A stretch of DNA of 64,000 bases from Trichuris trichiura (taxonomy: Eukaryota > Nematoda > Enoplea > Trichinellida > Trichuridae), in assembly GCA_037903355.1 (NCBI GenBank), contig JBAJFE010000032.1, forward strand, positions 434,001 through 498,000, read 5' to 3'. The position numbers were made by a program, and so were the translations under genes. Shown here in pieces: positions 10,369 through 23,400 of this stretch. The notes beneath the pieces were generated by a model that saw only the letters and a list, made by a program, of their open reading frames with translations, did not search any database and was not told the origin of the DNA. Numbering within the stretch: the stretch's first letter is position 1; every line of letters begins with the position of its first letter.

Positions 10369-12363
10369 CTATTGGTTATCGGGTGGGGACGGCAGTAACG
10401 GTTTATTTAGTTGACACTGTCTGATGATGGAATTGATGAACTTACTGGGATACCCATTATCACGTAATGTATTTGAAATATGTTTTAGCTCTATATTTAA
10501 ATATTCGGGGTCACAAACTGTTAGAGCCCTATCAACCATCCCTTTAACTATACCTCTTTTAACTGAAATAGGGTGATGGGAAGAAAAGTTGAGGTGCCGG
10601 TCCGAGTGGGTGGGCTTTCTGTAAACTGTGGTTTTTAATTTATTACCTTGTTTAATGACTAAGACATCTAGAAAGGAAAGTTTACAATTATTTTCTTTCT
10701 CAATAGTTAGTATTATCTGATTGGGGAAGAGACTATTCAGGTGTTCCAGGAGGGTTTCTTCCGTGCCTGGTTTCATGATGGCAAAGATGACGTCTACATA
10801 TCTTTTGAAAAGGATAGGGGCGTCGATATCTTGCCGACTGCTGAAGGCTTTCTCCTCGAGATGTTCCATGAAGATCTCTGCAAGTATGGGAGAGAGTGGA
10901 CTTCCCATGGGTGCCCCATCCTTTTGTGAGAAGAAACTATCCTGGAACCTGAAATAGTTGCCTTCGCGCATGCAAAAAGATACTAATTTAACTATGTGGG
11001 TGGGGTTTTGTTTAGTTCTTCGTGAAATGGTGTCATCTTCGTCTAATAGGGATTGCAACACGTTGATGGTGTATTGTGTGGGAATGCTTGTAAAAAGATC
11101 TTAAACATCGTAACTAACCATGATATTATTGGGTTGCATTTTTACGACTTTTAATGCGGAACAAAATTCTTTCCCGTTTTTAACATAGGAATCACTTTTG
11201 CCTGTTAGGGGTTGGATTATGGTTTTTAGATATGAACAAAGTTTTGAAGTGACACTGTTGATGCTAGAAACGACACGTATAAAGGGGAGCCCTGGTTTAT
11301 GGATTTTGGGTAGGCCGTAGAGTTCGGGGCACTTAGTGTTACTGGTATAGGAGAGATTAAGGTTTATTTTTGAAAGAATTTGGTCTTTTGTTTCATCGGC
11401 GAAGGAGACTAGCATATCTTGAAGGAGTTTTCGCGTCTTATCAGTCGGGTCGCGTTTTATGGGACGGTAGACCGGGTTGCTCAGGAGTTCATTTATCTTT
11501 TGTGTGTAAACGGTTTGGTCTAGTATAACTACCGTATTACCTTTATCAGCTTTTGTGATGACAATACCAGCTCTCGACTTCAGAGTTTTAATGACCCCCC
11601 GTTCAGAAATGCTCAAGTTAGGGGTTGGACGATTGTTATTGTTACTGCGTAATACGAGGCTGGAAATGTGTCCTTTGATTTCTCTTGCTATGTTTGGATC
11701 AGTGTAGGCGAGGCTGTGTTCTGTGGAGGAAATTGTACCTAAAAATGGGGGGTTTTTGGGAGTGGGGATAAAATTTAAACCTTTACTTAAAACTGTTTGT
11801 TCAGTGTTGTTAAGGACAAGTTAGCTCAAATTAAAGATAGTTTTATCTTTATTATTGAGTGAAGGAGGGTGAACTTGCTTAGTGTTGGACCTACGGAACT
11901 CCCAGGAGGGAGAACAGAATAAAGACTGGAGCTTTTTGTCTAGAATAGTGGTTTGGTTTATTTTTATTAGGGAACTGTTATTTCTAATGTGGAGTCTGAG
12001 TTGGGAGAAGAGGTCCGGTCTTAAAGAATCAAAGAGGAAGGCTGAGGAGTTGTTAGAAACATACCTTAAGTGGGCTATTGATTTCCTGTGGTCCTTGATG
12101 GTGACTCTTAACAGGGAGAAACCGGAGGATTTTAATAAATTACTCGTTCGTCGACTGTGAGCGTGGTTCCATTTTAGATGGAAGCTTTTTGGTAGCAGGC
12201 CAGCGTCACGACATTTAATGAGGAAGGTAAGCTTACCGAGTGTCGATGTAAGCTTGCTATTTGTCTGTTCTAGCAGCTTAGCTGCTTCAAGGACTTGTGC
12301 ACCGTGAGCACTTCGGATGTTTCGAAAAACAGGATGTCTTTTAACAGGCTTGAGTTGTTTCAT
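10369..12363 (-). pseudogene. PLE1 N-terminal region and reverse transcriptase, with two in-frame stops and a dead YVDD box
   Basis: One reading frame covers 12363 to 10369 and is interrupted only by TAA codons at 11821-11823 (after FNLS) and 11101-11103 (inside RT motif A, after VSYDV and before DLFTSIP). RT blocks are recognisable: ITKADKGNTVVI, ELYGLPKIHKPG, the motif B region GAPMGSPLSPILAEI, and the catalytic box at 10789-10800. That box reads YVDV where active Penelope RTs have YVDD, so the second catalytic Asp is lost. Later blocks LSFLDVLVI and VYRKPTHSD are intact. The low number of lesions in an otherwise full-length frame suggests fairly recent inactivation. Confidence 0.9.
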
Positions 12364-12441
12364 ATTAGATCTTTTGATTCACGGGTTTGATCTTGTGCTA
12401 TATAAATTCCTTACCGAATAAAAACCTTCTTCCTCATACTG

Positions 12442-12478
12442 CTGACGACGGAACAAGAGCAGTTCCGAAACGTACGGT
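12442..12478 (+). ncRNA. Hammerhead-like RNA motif in PLE1 right terminal repeat
   Basis: CTGACGA, one C, stem GGAAC/GTTCC with loop AAGAGCA, then GAAAC and a possible 2-bp stem III (AC...GT) followed by A. This fits the hammerhead core CUGANGA...GAAA...UH, but there is an extra C before stem II and stem I is not clear. The mirrored copy lies at 9693-9728 on the minus strand. Hammerheads are known in Penelope terminal repeats. Activity is unproven. Confidence 0.5.
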
Positions 12479-12597
12479 ATACACATTGTTCTGTATTTTC
12501 TCTTACAATTTACTCATCCATCCGTTGGTAAGGCACTTTGAAGTTTACTTACAGATACATCCAACAGGCCAAACCCGTGAATCAAATGATCTACTGT

Positions 12598-14425
12598 GTT
12601 TTCACTTTTCTCATATTTTAGCCTCGCGAGTAAACATAGTAACGGAAAAGAGAAACAAAAGTGCAGATGTGCTCATAGAACAGACAACCATTAGGCTCAG
12701 AATTGCGTTGTCTATTATCCGGGAATAATTCAAGTCGTCAAGTTTAGGTTGCAACCTGAGGGTCGTTAAGCTACAGTACGATTATTTTTGTACATTTATA
12801 AAAGTTTATCTGCTGTAAATTTTCTTCGTATAATTGGTGAGCATTACAATCCCCAATTGACTATTTTAATAAAATTAAGTACTTCGCTATCTTGCTTTAT
12901 ACAGATTCACTGATGCTTCAAGTCGCTGCCCTATTCCATTTGAAAGCATTGTCGTCGTAGAGCGTTAGATGCTCATTTATTGTCCAAATGATTCCGTTTT
13001 CTTTATTTTGAGAGCATCGCTTTTGTAGCGCATGCGATGAGTTATCCCACTAACTGAAATGGGCTCTGCTCTTTTTTATAGCGCAATTTTTAAAACAATT
13101 AACTCGAATAATAATGTTTGCCAACTGTCTAGTATTGAGTTGAAACAGTAAGAATCGTCTAGAACTATCGTTCTACGGAACTTTTTTGACCAAAATGTTA
13201 AATGCGCGTGATAGAATCGCAAATAGCTAAAGGCGACCAGAATTTTAGGACTAGGCTTGGGTGGTTGTCCAATTTTGGTCCTTGAAGGGCATGGACCTGC
13301 AGCAAAGTTCGAATCCATACTGTAGTATGGAAATTCCGTATGCCAGCGTGGCTGTACGGGTAATTTGTCTTCTTACATGGACTGGCTAACGGTTCGACAG
13401 CGCGCGTTTTTGTCTTTTCTGTTCTTCTAGTTTTTGTTTCTTGCCTTACGGGCACGTACACTTTCTTGCCGGTTGTTTGCCCTTGTTTGGTTTTTTCGCC
13501 CTAAAAGATTGTTACCGCAAGTGCTAGCGATTGAAAATTCGATATTGCGTATTGCGCGCTCGACGCTGGTCTAACCTATTCGTCTTATAATCCGAAGTTA
13601 ATACAGCATTTAAATCCATATCTTTCGCTTGTTGCAAATCCGTCACGCTGTCCGTTAATTGTTAGATCCGCGTACGGCTAAGGTACCCAAGTCTATATCC
13701 TTGATCCGGTTTTCTTTCGGTAGCAATTCTCATTTGCTCCGGGTTGCATACGTCGGCATATTTGCCAGTTTTATTGTCCTCTTTCCATAACTTCTTTTCC
13801 TTTTCGAGCTTGCCGAACCCTACGCCTCTGGTCGATTCCGTGCCCTGCTGCAAGCCAACGGTATCAAGTTATGCCTTGACACGTGCTTCTAAGTTTAGAT
13901 GTTTGCTTTCTCGTGGAGTAGTTACGACAGGCTCCTCTTAGCTAGCATTCCAAAGTCGTCGCAGCGGCAGCTGCTATGTAAGTGGGTTTGGTCGGCGAAA
14001 CTTTACTCGGCAATGCGGAAGGGTGCTAAAGTATTGAAATTTGAATTCTTCCCTCATAAAATACCAACGTTTTCCGGTAAGACAACTCGGCTTTTTAACT
14101 TCCCCCGTCATTCGCTAACTCCTCAAGCGGCGCGCGGAGCCGCCTTTAAGCATGTTCCTTTCGTTGTTTTTACGGCCAAATAGAACAATACGCTTTTGTT
14201 CTGTCGACGGTAATTCAAAGTGTTACAAGTTTCGCTTTGGTGAAAAGTTGCACCGTTGCATTCGTAGTTTGCGGGGCAGGCGTCATTATTATTGCGGTTA
14301 CTATATATAGCATTCAGGTTATTGTTTTGTGGATACTGTAGATCCCGCACGGTTGCTTGAATACGTGTTCCGGCGGTCTTGCGTTTTGAGCTGCTAATTT
14401 GTCGTTTAGGTTGCAAGGTTCCGTT
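12598..14425. other. Intergenic region and 5' flank of CLU
   Basis: No recognisable coding sequence was found. Overlapping short ORFs at 13662-13941 and 14123-14574 lack family resemblance. The last few hundred bases should contain the CLU promoter and leader. Confidence 0.45.
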
Positions 14426-17400
14426 ATGGGTGGCAAAAGGAAAATGGCAAAGTCAAACGACACCAAAACTATCGGTAACAGCTCGGTGAATATGGCGGAA
14501 ACCAGCAACGGGTCCCTTAATGCGGCTGATCTCATGAACGGTGTGTCGAACGCATGCCAGCTGAATGGACACAAGGATTCCGATGATTCAACACCAAAGG
14601 ATGATCAGTCCGTTAGTATGCCCGGTGGAGATACTGTACTAGCGACTTTCGTATCTGGCGATACTCCGACTGCTGGCGATTCTGTTAACCCGGAACACCC
14701 AAACCGATCACAGACAGCAGAAGCAATGTTGGCAGATGGCGAAAAACCAATTTCTCTCAAGCTTTCGGCTCCCGGTGCTGATCTATTGGAAGTTCAGGTA
14801 GTCAGGATTGAGCGCCCTTTTAAATATTCATCTGAACTCCGCTACATGCAGATGGGCTTTAATGAATTAGTACAAGAATTGCAGCAGATATTGATGGACG
14901 GTGACGACACATGTCATAGGACATGTTTCGCTTTTAAGTTCGGTGATAAATATCTTAACAATTACATGGAAATACGTCACATAGAAGGGTTAGTCGACGG
15001 CTCGGTGCTGAAAGTGGTGGAAGGTGGGATTCTTCATTATGTCTTCGTTTTCCCATCGTGGCTTCGTTGTTCAGAACCTTACACGCTTCGTCAGGCGCGG
15101 ATCCACGTACGCCATGTTAGAGATTTGTTGCGAGTTCCCAATGGGTCAGACTGCTTTCTCGGCTCCGAAGGCATATCGCCAACTTACGTTGATAAGATTT
15201 TGGATTTTCTACCGAGTATACAGTTAATATGCCTGGCTACGAATAGTCGTATCGTAAGTGTTTTCAGATGAACGAAAACGCGTTGGCAAAGGGCAAATAG
15301 ACTGCACGCCCCCCGACTTTATAATGCCGAATTCGGAGATGCGCCCCATGACGGCGTTGTATAATTTCGCCATTGAAAAACCAGTTAGGTGCATCAAGCT
15401 GATGACCCTTACATGTTGGAATCCTCCGCCTGGTCCTCGCAAATTGAAGGGTACCTGAAATCTCACCGTCAATAATGTAGTACTTTTTGTGCAGGTGATA
15501 TTTTGTATCTTTTCGTCTTAACGTTGGAAAACAAGGGGTTTCACATAACGTGTTGTCCCCGTGGTTTCTACGTAAACATGTGAGTAATATAAGTAATTTG
15601 AGTTTGTTCACATTTAGTGCACCGTTTCCAGGTCCACCGATGATACATTTAATCCCACCCCTGTAAATCCACACATGGTCTGCCATTCGCTCATCGATCT
15701 GCTATTGCAGGTAGGTTTTAAATTTTTTTAAAATGCGAGATATGCGTAGAAACTGCCGCGCGACATTGTATAGTAGCTATGCTGCTGGCGGCAAGATTAT
15801 TGTATGCATAACTTGTTGGTTTTTCAACTCGATGAGCTTAACATTGAGATGTTGGTCTTCCCGCGTTAAATTTTTAAACTTTCTGAAAACAGCTGTTAGC
15901 TGACCTTTTATCGATCCACTTTGCTTGCGAAATTAGTCATGAAATACTAAATTTGTCAAAGATGCCTGCTTTTCTGTATTTATGCACTGAAAACACAGTC
16001 AAGGTCTGATGGCGCGACTTCCTTATTTTTGCGCAGTTCAAATGCAGCAGAAGCAGTTCGCATATAAGCAGCTTTTAAAGTCGTAACCAGTTGGTCACGT
16101 CGTCTGCTTCGTACGATTCTTTATAGTAGTTCAGTATGATGGAAGCAATTGTCAAGTGACACTTCCTTGTCGCTATGCTACAACCATTTCTGGACAGATG
16201 GAGTTCTTTGTAAATAGGATTCCGGAAATCTAGGTCATTAAATGAGCAATTGCTGTGGGATGTAGAAATGACAAGCATTCATGTCACAGTGACACTTGAT
16301 TAAGTCTGTGTGACTTTGCGCGTTACGCGCCTTGCCACTGTCAATGAATGACATTTAGAACCTGCCGATAGTATACATGGTCGATACACTCACTTTTAAA
16401 GAAATCCGTATCGTTGCTTGCAACAAATACTAATACTGAGCTGTCTATTCGTCATTCATGTCAGAAAAGTGAATGTTTGCCTGCATGACTGAGTCATGTG
16501 GCAATGCTTGTCAACAAAGAGCAAACTAGTGACTTAATATAAATATTGTTTTGAGCGTTTGGCCAAAATGCATTAATAACAACTTGTGCCTCTTTTCAAC
16601 AAAAGCGGCGTTTACCTTGAAGTCAAGTATAAAATCGTCCTTGCACATCTTTACGCTGTTGTCCAGAACGGGCTGTTCAACGCTCATTTTTCCATAAGCG
16701 CCAAACCTAACCGAAAGCGCAGTTTGAGACCTACGATTACGCCATTGACGCCTGTTTGTGGCTTATGCTTAAGCTAATTATCAATGTTTTTTTTGTTGGG
16801 TTTAACTTTCGACGAATTATATATTTCGGCTATGGTGTGGAGCAGTTCTATTAATAGTTGATTAATACGTACGTCCTCTTCATGACGTTAAAGATTGTTT
16901 ACGGCTCATTCTCAAATGATTGGTTGGTGAGCGGTATGATTGTTCTTTATTTCTCTTATACAGCATGAGTGGTTTGAAATGACAATTGACCCATGGCGAA
17001 GTGTTTGAGGTCAGCAGAGTTGTTCCATTTTCACTTGCAGTACAATAAATAAAATGGTCAACATGATCCTCCCTATGCAAATGTAGTTTTTCAAAATTGT
17101 TTGCTTAGTTCACACCTACCGAAAATCTTCTCGAATTTCGAGTTCTCAGATACGATGTGTGGCCTTTTGACTTTTTCAAGTTAACCAGTTGGATTTCCGC
17201 TGAGCGTTGAATTAACGTCCTGCCCTTTTCGCGGAGTAAAGGTCTACACTGGTTCTCCGGACGAGCATGACCAGAATGGTAACACCCCTACTCAAATGCA
17301 CTAATTATTTAGTGGATGCCAGCACACAAATGTCATTAGGCCAAACTTAACCGTGCATTTTCGAACTATCGGGACTTTGAGCCAGCCAAGGTCGAGATTA

Positions 17401-20400
17401 AACGGTATACAACCAGCTCTCGTTATCCGCGGGTTATATACAACGCAGCTTGTCCGGCGTAAAATAGCGACGTCATCTTTTACACGCCAGTATACGAGAC
17501 AAAGCCTAGAACAGTGGTTGCTAGAAGCGTTTGTGGAGAGGACGCAGTCAGTGAATGAGAGGACTTAGGTACCATCGATGAAGAGGTCATGGACATAGTG
17601 AATATTCCCAAGGAGTTGGGAGCTGAGGGTTTCTCCGACATGATAGAAGACGATATCAGGGAGCGCATAGAAGATTATGGAAAATTGTTCACCAACGAGG
17701 AACTCGATGAGCTGATGCAATCACCTACGGGTAGCGACGACGACGTTATGGAAGATACAGAAGCTTAAACACCCTCAGATTGAACGCTGCAAAAGCTTGC
17801 CAGTATTTTCCGGCAAGCGCAGGTCTTGAAGGATATGATTGCTGACCACGATCCATCCATGGAATGTGGCATCATGGTTACACGAGAAATGACGGCTTTG
17901 TTGAAGCCGCTACAAGATATATTCGATAGGGCGAAGAAAAGGGAGAGACAGTTCCCTATAACAATGTTTTTAAATAAAGCTCCGGCAGCTGCGGAGCCTA
18001 ACATTTTAAGGCGAGAAGCTTTGCTACCAACAAGTTCAAGAAACCGTAGAAGTGGCCGTTCTCCAGTGGATCTGCGCCCACCTACACAAAGTGGGTAAAT
18101 TGATTTCTGATGCGCCGAACGTTTTTGCCGTAAACGTTTCGCTCTGTCTGGATGTGTTCTGTGCGATGTTCAGTATTTCTGCTTATGTGCACTTATTCTT
18201 GAAAATGAGGTTTCTTGGTACTGGAGCGTATGTTTTCATAATGGAAAAGTTTTATTACGGAGTTTTTCCCGTTTAATGTGATAAATTACTCCGGAGCTTT
18301 CGGGCCGACCGAGACCCGTCTTCAGCGGTGGTGAGTTATGGATGTAACTCCATATCAGATTCACTTGAGATCCTATACAATCTCCTCAATGCAGGCACAA
18401 GTCTACCCACCAGAACTAAACTAAATCCCTTTCACATTGTCAAATTGGTTTCCTTTTGCATGGAAGAAGGCAATCATTTTACTTTTGATAACAAGTACTA
18501 CAAACAATCTAGCGGAGTACCTATGGGAAGCCTCTTATCTCCAGTATTAGCAGAAATATTTATGGAAAGCTTTGAAAGACAGATGTTCGCAACGGTAGAC
18601 AGACACATAGCTCCACGCCTTTTCAAAAGGTACGTAGACGACATATTCGTAATTATTAAAGCTGGAAAGGAGGAGCAATTTTTACAATTCCTCAACAACA
18701 TCCGCCTGAACCAAATCGTTTTCACAATGGAAAAAGAAGACAACAACACCCTACCCTTTCTAGACGCTTTAATTATCCGCACAAACGATGGGCTAAAAAC
18801 CAAAGTATATAGAAAACCCACGCACACGGATCAGTACCTCAACTTTTCATCACATCACCCCAGATCAGTAATGCGAGGTATCCTCTCCGAAATGATTGAC
18901 CGAGCAATCAAATTATGCAGTCCTGAATATCTTCAACTAGAGTTCAACTACATTCGAAACATTTTCTACAAGAACGGATATCCCAGGTCCTTTATTAGCC
19001 AAGTATTCAACTACAAGCTTCGCAAACGTGAATCTAGTGCAGAAAACGCTTCGCACCAGCCTTGCTTAGTTATTCCCTATGTGGCAAGCTTAGGAGAAAA
19101 GTTACCCGGCTAGGAAGAACGTTAGGTTTCAGAGTCTTCTTCAAAAGCTCCCCTAATTTCAGATCAATTCTTCGCTCGGACAAAACAAAAATCCCAACAA
19201 ACAAGAAGACAGGATTAGTATACGCAGTCGAATTCTCTTGCTCAGGAATTTATATTGGCGAAACAGGGAACACTTTCGAACATAGATTTAATGAACACTT
19301 AAAAAAGCTTGCAAGTTACAACAATGCGAAGGCCCTGCTCAATAGCGATGGCCATGGAACTACACAAAGAGGAAGGCCAATTTTAAACCGAGTTACATCC
19401 ATAACTCACCACCGCTGAAGACGGGTCTCGGTAGACCCGAAAGCTCCGGAGTAATTTATCACATTAAACGGGAAAAACTTCGTAATAAAACTTTTCCATT
19501 AAGTGCACTTATGTATTTTACATTTCCCCTGCTCTGTACCCATTTCGCGCACCAGTACATCGCTTAGCTCATTAAAGCAAGGCGATTCCCACTAGTTTAG
19601 AGAAGGAGATTCTTAAAAACATGGTTTCTTGGTACGGGACAATATGTTTTCATGATGAAGAAATTTATTACGGATATGTCCCGTTTGTTTTCTATATAAA
19701 GAGGCTCCGGAGCTTTCGGGTCATTCGAGACCCGTCATCATCTTAAGTTGTAAATATCAATATGGTTGATATAGTTGATATTTACAACTTAAGACCGCTG
19801 AAGACGGGTCTCGAATGACCCGAAAGCTCCGGAGTCTTTTTATATACAAAACAAACGGGACATATCCGTAATAAATTTCTTCATTATGAAGAGGAGATTC
19901 TTACTTTCATCCTTTCGTGTATTTAACGGCCTGCACTCTGATGGCTAACCCTATTGGACAAGCGCAGTCTCATTGATGTCATTATCTCGTGGCTAGATTC
20001 CGTAGTACCAAGCTTCGATGGATAACTAGGTACGATAACCGTTGCGGAGGGAATTCAAGGGGGCAGGACGAAATACGCGGCTAGAACAGAAGCTATTTGG
20101 CCTTTTTCATAGGGTATCCTACATAACGCGGATTCAGCTTAACGCAGTAAAACGTTGAAAATTCTGGTTGAACTAACCGCGGATAACGAGAGCCGACCTG
20201 TAGTTTATAAGTCCCTTTGTTCTATGTTCACGTAGTGATGACTTCTTAAATATATTTATTTGCATACCGTCATTTTTACAGATAAGTCCCGGCTTTAAGC
20301 GAAACTATGGGTGCCTGCGGCTGAGAAGACGCCATCGCCATGTATTCGAACGCGTCGCTCTTCCTTTCCAAGTTTACTGTTGGTTTTCGCCCGTGACCAT

Positions 20401-23400
20401 CCACACAAACGACTATATCCGTGCCGAAGATTGTACGTGCAAAATAAAAGAAGGTTGCGCGCCAATTAGCAATGATTTTTTAGGGTACATGAATCGATTG
20501 GGTTACGAAGATTTTCTGCCCGGACAAGCGAGGGATTGGAACGAAGAAATTCAATCTTCCCGCGAAATGCCCAGGAAGACTCTGCTTGAGCGTTTGATGC
20601 GTACTCGAGCTCTTTCTAAGGTGACGTCGGAGCAACTTGCCAAACATTCGTTCCTTATTGTCTTCCACGTTTTGCAGATTTACGGAGACTTCGTAACCGC
20701 GGCTACTCGAGGTGCTATAAACGTGATCAACAACAATGTAGTCTCGATCAATCCGAGTGAAGAGCCCAAGTTGGTCGTTGTTGACTTTGCTAATAGTTAA
20801 AGGTGGTGTTGGCTTCAGAATGCGCATGTTTTTGTGGAATAACATCTTCTTCTCTCTCGGCTTCGACATTAGAGACCACTACAAGACGTTGGGAGGCGAT
20901 GCAGCCGCCTTTGTTTCGCCTGTAAGAATTTTGCCCAATAGCCGAAGATAGCGAGAAAGAGAGAGCATTTTGCGTTTTTAAATTGCAGTTATGCGACTTG
21001 CACGGCGTCCAGGCCTATTTCAACGCGGATCCGGAGTCCCTATCCATGCTAGCGACTACAGTTGTTGAATACAAAGGATATCGAATCACTTGTCAGTCTG
21101 TGATTCCAGGCAAAGGGATTGTTTTCGCGCCCGTTAGGTGTTTATGATGCGCAATTTATACTTTTTAGGCATTCTGGACAAGGATCAAGACCAGGAGCAG
21201 TGCATTCTCTACGGATCGGTCGATTTCGGTTGCAACGTATTCATGTCCGATAGGTTCAACCAATTGGTTCTCAAAACTTTCTCCTGTTTACATTCGCCTA
21301 ACCGCCTTTGTTTTAGTTGGACGCCATGGCCGCTGAAATGCACATTCTGCCTCACGAGTCCGTCCACACTTCGTCCATTTTGGTTCGCTTGTTTTGTAGA
21401 AGTGCTTTTTGAATTTAGAGTCAAGTCGGAAAAAGGCAACGTTGTTCTGGTGAAAACCGCGGCCGAAAGCAAAGGGATCATTGGCAACGACAGCAGGTGC
21501 TACATTTTGGATCTTTATCGTCACTATCCCAGCGATCCTCATTACATTGAAAGTAAGATGTTCAATAGCGATTAATTCTTTTCTTCGAACGTTTCCTTTC
21601 GTTGAAGATGCCACAGTTAGCGAATTTGCCAAGTCATGCGGTTTCCCGAGGAAGCATCCTCACGTTTTGGCCTATTTGCGACCCGAATTGATCGAATCGT
21701 TCATCCAGTAGGCATCCGCAAAGTTGGTTTATTTTTTTTTTCAAAAGTTGCAAGCTTAGCGCGAAGTCAAGAGCATTCATTGAGCTGATCGGTCGTCATT
21801 TTAACAAGTTCAGGGAATTGTTGACCGGTGAAACTGACAAAACGTCTTGGATATTTTTTTCGGTCAGTTCCTTTTCGTCCTTTGCCTTTTTGCTTTAAGC
21901 AGCAGCGTTTTAGCAGAGGAAATCCGGCGTGATCACCATGGCTGATCTGTTGAACTGTTTTGGTAAACAACAACTGGTGGCATTTACTTTCGTCGTTAAA
22001 CTTGTCCTTTGTCTTTCAGAACTGACGCAACGCGAAGTTACCGTCACCAAGGAGAAATCAAGTAACCAAGTGGATGGTGAAACTGGTACAACGAACATTT
22101 CATCCGGCTAATCATTGAATCAACTAAAAAAGTCTACTTCTCGTAGATTCGAAAGACTCGACGTCCGACGAAAAGAAACAAGCTGCCGAAGACGGTAATG
22201 CGCTTGAAAGCAATGGTACCGCGTATATTGTTGCTCGCATGGCGTAAGCACATTACTGTTCAGAGAATGATGGTCGATTGGAAGAAACAAAGTCGAACTT
22301 TTTGCCATGTAACCTGTTCCTGCTGTTGCAAAGTGACCCTTCGATGGAGCCTTTCATTGCAGCGGTGGACAAGGAAAATTTCCCATTCAAATTGTTCAGA
22401 AAGGGAGACCAGCAGCAAGACATTGTTGACACGGGCGAAGTCATGCTCGATTGCTGCAAAAAGAATTTTAATATGAAAGGTCGTAAAGCGCTTGATGTCG
22501 TCGACACGGATGCTGTTGCCGATGGAACGTCGTCTGATTCACGGGACGCAACGCGAGTTAGAAATGCGTTTCGTTGTTCGGCAATCGAGATGGGCTCCTG
22601 CAAGGATTATGGTTATTTGCACGCTGAGGTATTTTGCCTTGCGAGCAAATTGATTTTGCAAGTTTCAGAGTTCGACCTTCGTTTCAACATCGATTGCTAC
22701 TCGCCGGTGGTTAAGCACGCCTCGGTATAACAAGTGGTCAGTTATAGTCAAGTGATGACGTTGTCCTTTTTTTAGGAGGAAGGCGAATTCGAACGGCAGA
22801 AAGCGTTGCACGTCGAACTGGCCGACTTCCTTCTGACCTCGCAGATACCGAAATTTGTACTTGTTTATATACTACTTTGTTTTGTTATTATTTCCTTGTT
22901 TTTGCTTTTGCTTTTTTAGGTCGAGGATTGCGCTGAACATACGCTTCCTCCATTTGATTCGCATACTGTTACCGAAATTCTCCATTCCAGAGGTATTGGC
23001 ATGCGCTACTTAGGCTTTGTGGCCAATAAGCTAAGCGAAAAGTCAACCTTACAGTATTGGCAGGTGTGTGTCCATTGTTGACACGATTGTGTTGCTTTTT
23101 CTCAACGCCTAATTCGGCCATTCATCTTCTTTCCTAACAGAAGCATTGCTTGAGCGCCATAATCGTTCGATGCGCCAAGCATTCGTTTCGCTGTTACCTG
23201 CAAAGCGTCGGTGCAGCGTCGACGGCGACCGCTATTGCTCATTTTTTAAATTGCTTCCTCACGTCGGAAGTGGTTTCCATTTTTACCAATTCGGACGACG
23301 CGGCAGCCAAGCGAAAGTCGAAAAAGCGCAACAAAGCTAGTCATGGTGAAAAAGTTTTTTTCTTAACTGCCAAAATAGGGCGACCGTAAAAAAAAAGTTT

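Larger units (their letters stand above)
9541..12597 (-). mobile_element. PLE1: Penelope-like retroelement, nearly complete but inactivated
   Basis: Coding order on the minus strand is N-terminal domain, reverse transcriptase, then GIY-YIG endonuclease. It is flanked by complex terminal repeats. About 70 bp (9541-9610) recur directly at 12322-12389. The sequence at about 9575-9780 recurs in inverted form at about 12396-12597. This mix of direct and inverted flanking copies is typical of Penelope pseudo-LTRs. Each copy includes a hammerhead-like motif (9693-9728 on -, 12442-12478 on +). The coding frame is broken by two stop codons and a frameshift, and the RT active site is mutated, so the copy cannot move by itself. 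Confidence 0.9.
18197..19502 (+). mobile_element. PLE2: Penelope fragment between long inverted arms, with 10-bp target duplication
   Basis: Arms of about 110 bp (18239-18349 and 19391-19502) are inverted copies of each other. They run from ...GATGTAACT through CTCCGGAG and CCCGTTTAATGTG to TTTTATTACGG and CCATTA. Left of the left arm is an extra unpaired tail of about 42 nt (TTTCTTGGTACTGGAGCG...). GTGCACTTAT occurs directly at both borders (18187-18196 and 19503-19512) and is the probable target site duplication. The internal part carries only the RT palm/thumb and the start of the endonuclease, so the element is non-autonomous. Confidence 0.85.
17410..20200. mobile_element. Tigger/pogo-like DNA transposon, degenerate, with nested insertions
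   Basis: The inverted ends share a perfect 17-bp core, GCTCTCGTTATCCGCGG (17417-17433), found as its complement at 20176-20192. The TIR sequence resembles known Tigger ends. TA dinucleotides flank both ends (17408-17409 and 20201-20202), the target duplication expected for pogo/Tigger. A C-terminal transposase piece remains at about 17565-17768 (+), rich in acidic residues ([17 protein letters not shown]..., then [13 protein letters not shown]). It is interrupted by a Penelope fragment with inverted arms (18197-19502) and a foldback element (19616-19891). Confidence 0.8.
15711..20281 (+). other. Transposon-laden 4.57-kb CLU intron
   Basis: The flanking exons join in phase: a Gln codon CAG at 15708-15710, then ATA AGT CCC after the acceptor at 20280-20281. 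They restore the conserved [13 protein letters not shown] segment. All other CLU introns seen are about 45-65 nt. Most of the extra length is a Tigger element with nested insertions (17410-20200). The remaining 15711-17409 shows no gene. Confidence 0.85.

Noticed and set aside
13198..13340. AGTTCGAATCC sequence resembling a tRNA T-arm
   Set aside because: No acceptor stem, D-arm or anticodon arm could be folded around it on either strand.
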